From the NCBI GenBank assembly GCA_023433705.1, contig JAEYUC010000014.1:1-64000 (forward strand): a stretch of 64,000 nt of DNA, in the 5' to 3' direction. Shown one piece after another: positions 60,080 to 64,000 of the stretch. This DNA comes from Pseudomonadota bacterium. GTDB lineage: Bacteria > Pseudomonadota > Gammaproteobacteria > Steroidobacterales > Steroidobacteraceae. Made by a program: the position numbers and the translations under genes. The notes beneath the pieces were generated by a model. The model saw nothing but the letters and a program-made list of their open reading frames with translations, made no database searches and was not told the DNA's origin. Each line of letters begins with the position of its first letter. Position 1 is the stretch's first letter.

Positions 60080-62667
60080 AGCGCTGGCTGGCGGTCGCAT
60101 TGCTTGGCACCTGCGCGTTCGCGCAAACACCGGAGCCGGTGGTCTGGCCCGAGATCACGCAAAGCGCGAAGCCATGGACACGCTGGTGGTGGCCGGGAAG
60201 CGCCGGGGATGCCGCGGGACTGCGCGGTCAGCTCGAGAAGTTCGCGGCCGCGGGACTCGGAGGCGTGGAGATCACGCCTATCTACGGTGCCCGAGGCGCC
60301 GAGAATCGCGATGTCGATTTCCTCTCGCCCCGCTGGGTCGGGTTGCTCGGCGACGCCACGCACGAGGCCGCGCGTCTCGGGCTGGGAGTCGACATGGCGA
60401 CGGGGACCGGCTGGCCCTTCGGCGGGCCCACCGTATCGGCCGAGGACGGTTCGAGCACGTTCGCTTTCATCGACGGCAAGCTCACGGGCAAGTCGACGAC
60501 CATGAAGGTGAAGCGCGCCGCGCCGGGTGGCGAAGGTCTCGTGCTCGATCCGTATTCGTCGCCCGCGCTCGCGCGTTACCTCGCGAGTTTCTCCGCGGCG
60601 TTGAAGCCGCTGCCCGCCAAGGCACTACGCGCCCAGTTCCACGATTCATTCGAGTATTACGACGCGAGCTGGACGCCGGCGCTCTCGTCCACCTTCCGGG
60701 AAATGCACGGCTACGCACTCGAGCCCTTCGCCGCCGCGCTCGCCGGCCAGCAGACTCTCGACGCCGACAAGCTCGGCCGAGTGAAGGGCGACTACCGGCG
60801 CACGCTTGCGAAGCTGCATCTCGACTACGTGACGAACTGGGCGGCATGGTCGCGTTCGCACGGCTTCGAGGCCCGCAACCAGGCGCATGGCGCGCCCGGG
60901 AATCTGCTCGATCTGTACGCCGCGGTGGATGTGCCCGAAACCGAATCCTTCGGCAACACGCCGCTTCCCATCGTCGGCCTGCGCGCCGATCCCTCGGAAT
61001 CGAAGCCAGACCCCGATCCGCCCGAGAATCTCGTCGGTCGTTTTGCATCGTCGGCGGCCCACGTCACGGGACGTCCGCTGGTGTCGAGCGAAACGCTGAC
61101 CTGGCTGCGCGAGAATTTCCGCGAGCCCTTGTCCGCCGCGAAACCGCAGCTCGACCGGCTGTTCGCGGCCGGCGTAAATCACGTCTTCTATCACGGCATC
61201 ACCTATTCGCCCGCCGACGCGGCCTGGCCGGGCTGGTACTTCTATGCATCCACGCAGTTGGGGCCCGCCAATCCGAACTGGCGGGATTTCGCCGCGATGA
61301 ATGCGTACGTCGCGCGCGTTCAGTCGGTGCTGCAGGCGGGCAGGGCCGACAACGACGTTCTCGTGTACGGGCCGTTCGACGATCTCGCCGACGATTCCGA
61401 AGGACTCGTGCGCCAGTACGGCGTGCACGAAAACTCGTGGCTCGTGAACTCTTCGACCGGCGCGCTCATGCGGATGCTGATCGCGGAAGGAATCACGTTC
61501 GATCTCGTATCGGACGCACAGCTGCAGAAGCTGCGGTCGGAAAACGATGCGCTGATCGCGCCGGGTGGAAAATACCGTGCGCTGTTCGTGCCCGCGGCGC
61601 GCCGCATGTCTCCGGAGACGTTGCGAAAAATCGCCGATCTGCGCGACGCGGGTGCGAAGGTGTTTTTCGAGTCGTTACCGGTCGACGTGCCGGGCAATGC
61701 CCGCCTCGAAGAGCGCCGTGCGGAGCTGCGCGGGCTGCTCGCGCGTCCGTCGCTCGCGAACTCGACGATCACGCCCGGCGCGCCGCTGCTGCTCCAGCCG
61801 CTCGGCATCCGCCAGGAAGCCGCCGCGCGCGCAGGGCTCTCCTTCATTCGCCGCGCCCGCGAGGACGGTTACGACTACTTCTTCGCGAACCTCGGCGAGA
61901 AGGGTTTCGACGGCTGGCTGGATCTCGGAACGCCTGCCGCCGCGGCGTGGATCCTGGATCCGCTGACGGGCGCCGCGGGCATCGCGTCGCTGGCCGAAGG
62001 CGCGGGCGGCAACGCCCGCGTCTATCTACAAACCGCCTCGGGCGAATCGTTGCTGGTGCGCACCTTCCGGAAGGCGCCGTTCAGGAATCGGCCGCCGGCA
62101 TGGCGTTACGTGACTCGCGCCGGCGCCGGTGTCGAGCTCACCGGCCCGTGGCAATTGACGTTCCTCGACGGCGGTCCCGAGTTGCCGGCGGCGGCATCGC
62201 TGCCGCGGACGAGTAGTTGGACCGAGCTCGAGGACGAGCGCGCGCGCCGTTTTTCCGGCTCCGCGCGCTATCGCATCGAGTTCGACGCGCCCGAGGCGGG
62301 CGCCGACGAATGGCTGCTGGAACTCGGTGACGTGCGCGAGAGCGCGCGCGTCACTCTCAACGGCGAGCCGCTGGCGACGGCCTGGAGCCTGCCGTTCGCC
62401 GTGCGCCTCGGTAGTTCGCTGAAGCCGCGGGGCAACGTGCTCGAAATCGACGTTGCGAATTTGCCGGCCAATCGCATCCGCGATCTCGACTTGCGCAAGG
62501 TCGATTGGAAGATCATGCGCGACGCCAACATCGTGACGCTGCACTACAAGCCGTTCGACGCCTCGCAATGGGCGGTCGCACCGTCGGGCCTGCTCGGGCC
62601 GGTGCGGCTCGTGCCGCTGCGAAGTATCTGGCCGCGTCAGGCGGCGAGCGCCGAGCGCGTCTTGTAG
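60076..62667 (+). CDS. GH106-like glycoside hydrolase (alpha-L-rhamnosidase family)
   Basis: 863 aa with a signal peptide (RWLAVALLGTCAFAQ). The start of the mature protein, KPWTRWWWPGSAGDAAGLRGQLEKFAAAGLGGVEITPIYGARG and GLGVDMATGTGWPFGGPTVS, is typical of GH106. A large barrel with FHDSFEYYDASWTPALSSTFREMHGY and HVFYHGITYSPADAAWPGWYFYASTQLGP follows. About residues 690-850 form a beta-sandwich, GH2-like sugar-binding region (GSARYRIEFDAPEAGADEWLLELGDVRESARVTLNGEPLATAW). Rhamnose release from plant glycans such as pectic rhamnogalacturonan is the known GH106 activity. It is odd to find it coupled to GNAT and VOC genes rather than other carbohydrate genes. Overlaps the convergent CoA-binding gene by 31 nt. 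Confidence 0.86.
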   Translation: MKRWLAVALLGTCAFAQTPEPVVWPEITQSAKPWTRWWWPGSAGDAAGLRGQLEKFAAAGLGGVEITPIYGARGAENRDVDFLSPRWVGLLGDATHEAARLGLGVDMATGTGWPFGGPTVSAEDGSSTFAFIDGKLTGKSTTMKVKRAAPGGEGLVLDPYSSPALARYLASFSAALKPLPAKALRAQFHDSFEYYDASWTPALSSTFREMHGYALEPFAAALAGQQTLDADKLGRVKGDYRRTLAKLHLDYVTNWAAWSRSHGFEARNQAHGAPGNLLDLYAAVDVPETESFGNTPLPIVGLRADPSESKPDPDPPENLVGRFASSAAHVTGRPLVSSETLTWLRENFREPLSAAKPQLDRLFAAGVNHVFYHGITYSPADAAWPGWYFYASTQLGPANPNWRDFAAMNAYVARVQSVLQAGRADNDVLVYGPFDDLADDSEGLVRQYGVHENSWLVNSSTGALMRMLIAEGITFDLVSDAQLQKLRSENDALIAPGGKYRALFVPAARRMSPETLRKIADLRDAGAKVFFESLPVDVPGNARLEERRAELRGLLARPSLANSTITPGAPLLLQPLGIRQEAAARAGLSFIRRAREDGYDYFFANLGEKGFDGWLDLGTPAAAAWILDPLTGAAGIASLAEGAGGNARVYLQTASGESLLVRTFRKAPFRNRPPAWRYVTRAGAGVELTGPWQLTFLDGGPELPAAASLPRTSSWTELEDERARRFSGSARYRIEFDAPEAGADEWLLELGDVRESARVTLNGEPLATAWSLPFAVRLGSSLKPRGNVLEIDVANLPANRIRDLDLRKVDWKIMRDANIVTLHYKPFDASQWAVAPSGLLGPVRLVPLRSIWPRQAASAERVL

Positions 62668-63059
62668 AGGCAGCGGTCCATGACCGTGAAAATCCCGGCG
62701 TCACGGGCCCGCTGAGCGGCCGCGGCGTCGATCACACCTTCCTGCAGCCAGAGCACCGGTATTTTCAGGCGGATGGCGTCGTCGACGATCGCGGCCACGT
62801 GCTCCGGCCGGCGGAATACGTCGACGATGTCGATCGGACCCGCACCCTTGAGGGCGGACTCGAGATCCGGCCAGGCCTTCTCACCGAGTATCTCCGTCGC
62901 GCCCGGATTCACCGGCACGATGCGATAGCCAAACTTCTGCAGCCCACGAGCAACATTGTGGCTCGGCTTACCGGGAGTTTCCGACAGGCCGAGAATCGCG
63001 ATGGTGCGTGCGCTGCGCAGCAGCTCGTCGATATCCTGCTTCGCGGGGTTCTCGAACAT
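62637..63059 (-). CDS. CoA-binding protein (CoA_binding_2, YccU-like)
   Basis: 140 aa Rossmann-fold protein. TIAILGLSETPGKPSHNVARGLQKFGYRIVPVNPG near the N-terminus, DIVDVFRRPEHVAAIVDDAI in the middle and VLWLQEGVIDAAAAQRARDAGIFTVMDRCLYKTR with the conserved C-terminal MDRC(L) pattern. The ATG at 63059 is the natural start; the upstream open frame is a different reading of the neighbouring gene. Function unknown. Confidence 0.93.
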   Translation of the reverse strand: MFENPAKQDIDELLRSARTIAILGLSETPGKPSHNVARGLQKFGYRIVPVNPGATEILGEKAWPDLESALKGAGPIDIVDVFRRPEHVAAIVDDAIRLKIPVLWLQEGVIDAAAAQRARDAGIFTVMDRCLYKTRSALAA

Positions 63060-63144
63060 GGCGCGATCTCGTGTGTTAGCTTGGGCCCAAGAGTTACGAA
63101 TCCCGAGGTCCGCGGCAAGCTCGCAGGGTCCCGAGAAGGGCGAG

Positions 63145-63723
63145 ATGGATTCTGACGCATTCGACGTATTGATCGAGCCGGGTGGCGTCGCGCTGCGCGT
63201 GCCGCGCGATGCGAACGTGCTCGGGGTCGCGCTCGCGGCGGGCCTGCCGCTGCCGCACAGCTGCCGCGCGGGCCGATGCGCGTCGTGCAAGTCGCGACTG
63301 CTGTCGGGTCGTGTCGAATATCCGGACGGCGTTCCGCCCGGCATCACGGCGACGGAAATCGAGCGCGGCGAAGTATTGCTGTGCCAGGCGCGGCCCCGCA
63401 GCGACCTGCGTATCGAGACTCGCGGCCTGCCATCGGCGCCGGGCAATATCGATGTCGAATACCTGGGTCATGAGCGCTTGTCGTTTGGAGCCACGAAGGT
63501 CTTGCTGCGCCGGATGCCAGGGTCGGTATTCGCGGTGCGTCCCGGCCAGTTCGTCGATCTCGACAACCTCGCGGGCGCGCCGGATCGCGTCACGGTGATC
63601 GCGGTGCAGGCCGAATCTCTTGCGGTCGAGCTCGTGGATTCGGCGCTCGTGGATTGGTTCGAAAACGTGGCGCGGCCCGGCGATCGGCTGCGCGTGACCG
63701 GCCCATTCGAGGGAGCTCGTTGA
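63145..63723 (+). CDS. [2Fe-2S] ferredoxin with degenerate/truncated flavin-reductase domain
   Basis: 192 aa. The plant-type [2Fe-2S] motif is SCRAGRCASC (C-x4-C-x2-C) with the fourth Cys in VLLCQARPRSD. The second part, from about 105, resembles the FNR-type FAD-binding beta-barrel (GQFVDLDN...VTVIAV...GDRLRVTGPFEGA), but the RxYS flavin motif is absent and the protein ends where the NAD-binding domain should begin. Complete relatives are about 330 aa. The gene has an intact ATG with GAGAAGG upstream and stops just before a small membrane gene. It may still deliver electrons as a ferredoxin. Confidence 0.82.
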   Translation: MDSDAFDVLIEPGGVALRVPRDANVLGVALAAGLPLPHSCRAGRCASCKSRLLSGRVEYPDGVPPGITATEIERGEVLLCQARPRSDLRIETRGLPSAPGNIDVEYLGHERLSFGATKVLLRRMPGSVFAVRPGQFVDLDNLAGAPDRVTVIAVQAESLAVELVDSALVDWFENVARPGDRLRVTGPFEGAR

Positions 63724-63724
63724 C

Positions 63725-63865
63725 GTGACGATCACGCGTGTGCAAAAGATTCTCGCCGGCGGAAGCATCCTGCTCGTCGCGGCACTGATCGCCTGGCTCT
63801 CGGGCGAGGCATTCGAGCGCGCGAGTCCGCCGGACGAGCCGGTCAGATCCGAAAGCGGTCCTTGA
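63725..63865 (+). CDS. Very small membrane protein
   Basis: 46 aa, GTG start 1 nt after the ferredoxin gene's stop. One membrane helix (about 10-27, ILAGGSILLVAALIAWLSGE) and a charged Pro/Ser tail. Recognised by its position and the clean helix, not by homology. It converges on and overlaps the LytTR gene's 3' end by 23 nt. Confidence 0.5.
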   Translation: MTITRVQKILAGGSILLVAALIAWLSGEAFERASPPDEPVRSESGP

Positions 63866-64000
63866 GATCGCCGGCCATGCGCCGGCTGACTTCCAGCGGC
63901 TGCGAGCAGCCGCGCAAGTGCACGAAGTGCTGGCCTGACGCGTCGCGCGTGATCCGCTCGAGGTACTTCGTGTTGACCAGCGCATTGCGATGGATGCGCA
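63843..64000 (-). CDS. LytTR-domain response regulator (N-terminus beyond window)
   Basis: The last 52 residues of a gene that continues past the window end. RIHRNALVNTKYLERITRDASGQ and LRGCSQPLEVSRRMAGDLKDRF are typical of the C-terminus of LytTR DNA-binding domains (family consensus RIHRSYLVNL..I). Whether a receiver domain precedes it cannot be seen. Confidence 0.85.
   Translation of the reverse strand, partial: RIHRNALVNTKYLERITRDASGQHFVHLRGCSQPLEVSRRMAGDLKDRFRI

Noticed and set aside
1..64000. CRISPR arrays, tRNA or rRNA genes
   Set aside because: No regularly spaced direct repeats and no recognisable tRNA clover-leaf or rRNA segments were found on either strand by reading; gaps between genes are too short for rRNA.

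Overview
The window is GC-rich, densely packed chromosomal DNA from an aerobic gammaproteobacterium, most likely a Steroidobacteraceae/Nevskiales- or Xanthomonadales-like soil or water organism. Supporting signs are the ubiE-ubiJ-ubiB ubiquinone block (UbiJ is typical of gammaproteobacteria), the dapF-DUF484-xerC and hslVU blocks, and a Caulobacter/Xanthomonas-type TonB-dependent receptor followed by flavin-dependent halogenases. The lineage is inferred from gene content only. No rRNA, tRNA, CRISPR array, prophage or complete insertion sequence was seen, and no gene-free stretch exceeds about 300 bases.

Layout. 1-5267: an RND tripartite efflux operon (permease cut by the window start, adaptor lipoprotein, TolC-type channel) and its TetR-type regulator, all on the minus strand. 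5339-8845: a feoA-feoB ferrous iron locus with a candidate Fur box, a small Cys-containing membrane protein and a periplasmic metal-chelate binding protein. 8986-9540: a lipoprotein. 9541-19673: a TPR/2-oxoglutarate oxygenase gene divergent from a TonB receptor; after a strong terminator come three tandem tryptophan-halogenase-family genes and a second 2-oxoglutarate oxygenase, all overlapping by 4 nt. The middle halogenase has lost key catalytic residues. 19670-23529: yajQ, DUF2780, a HerA/DUF87-like ATPase and ridA. 23578-31498: a complete trp operon, trpL(leader)-E-G-D-C-F-B-A, with a readable attenuator and an MFS permease at its end. 31545-38061: a DUF6265 protein, an XRE regulator/membrane protein/GGT-like operon, and a large hybrid histidine kinase. 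38310-41347: ubiB, ubiJ, ubiE.

41563-47075: DUF971, a three-gene 2-oxoacid:ferredoxin oxidoreductase set with a GltD-like/ferredoxin fusion, and a two-gene unit ending in ribosomal protein bTHX. 47137-54538: a membrane protein, a KAS III-like enzyme, pyrophosphatase, an S9 peptidase, an alpha/beta hydrolase and a DUF938 methyltransferase. 54646-59068: hslU, hslV, xerC, DUF484, dapF. 59157-62667: GNAT, VOC and a GH106-like glycoside hydrolase, translationally coupled. 62637-64000: a CoA-binding protein, a [2Fe-2S] protein with a degenerate flavin domain, a tiny membrane protein, and the end of a LytTR regulator.

The genome here is very compact. Many co-directional genes overlap by 4 nt (ATGA/GTGA), and four convergent pairs share exactly 4 nt at their stop codons. 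Several long palindromes sit between genes; two loci carry near-identical copies of one. The best candidate for an undescribed system is the TonB receptor-linked halogenase/pseudo-halogenase/hydroxylase cassette.
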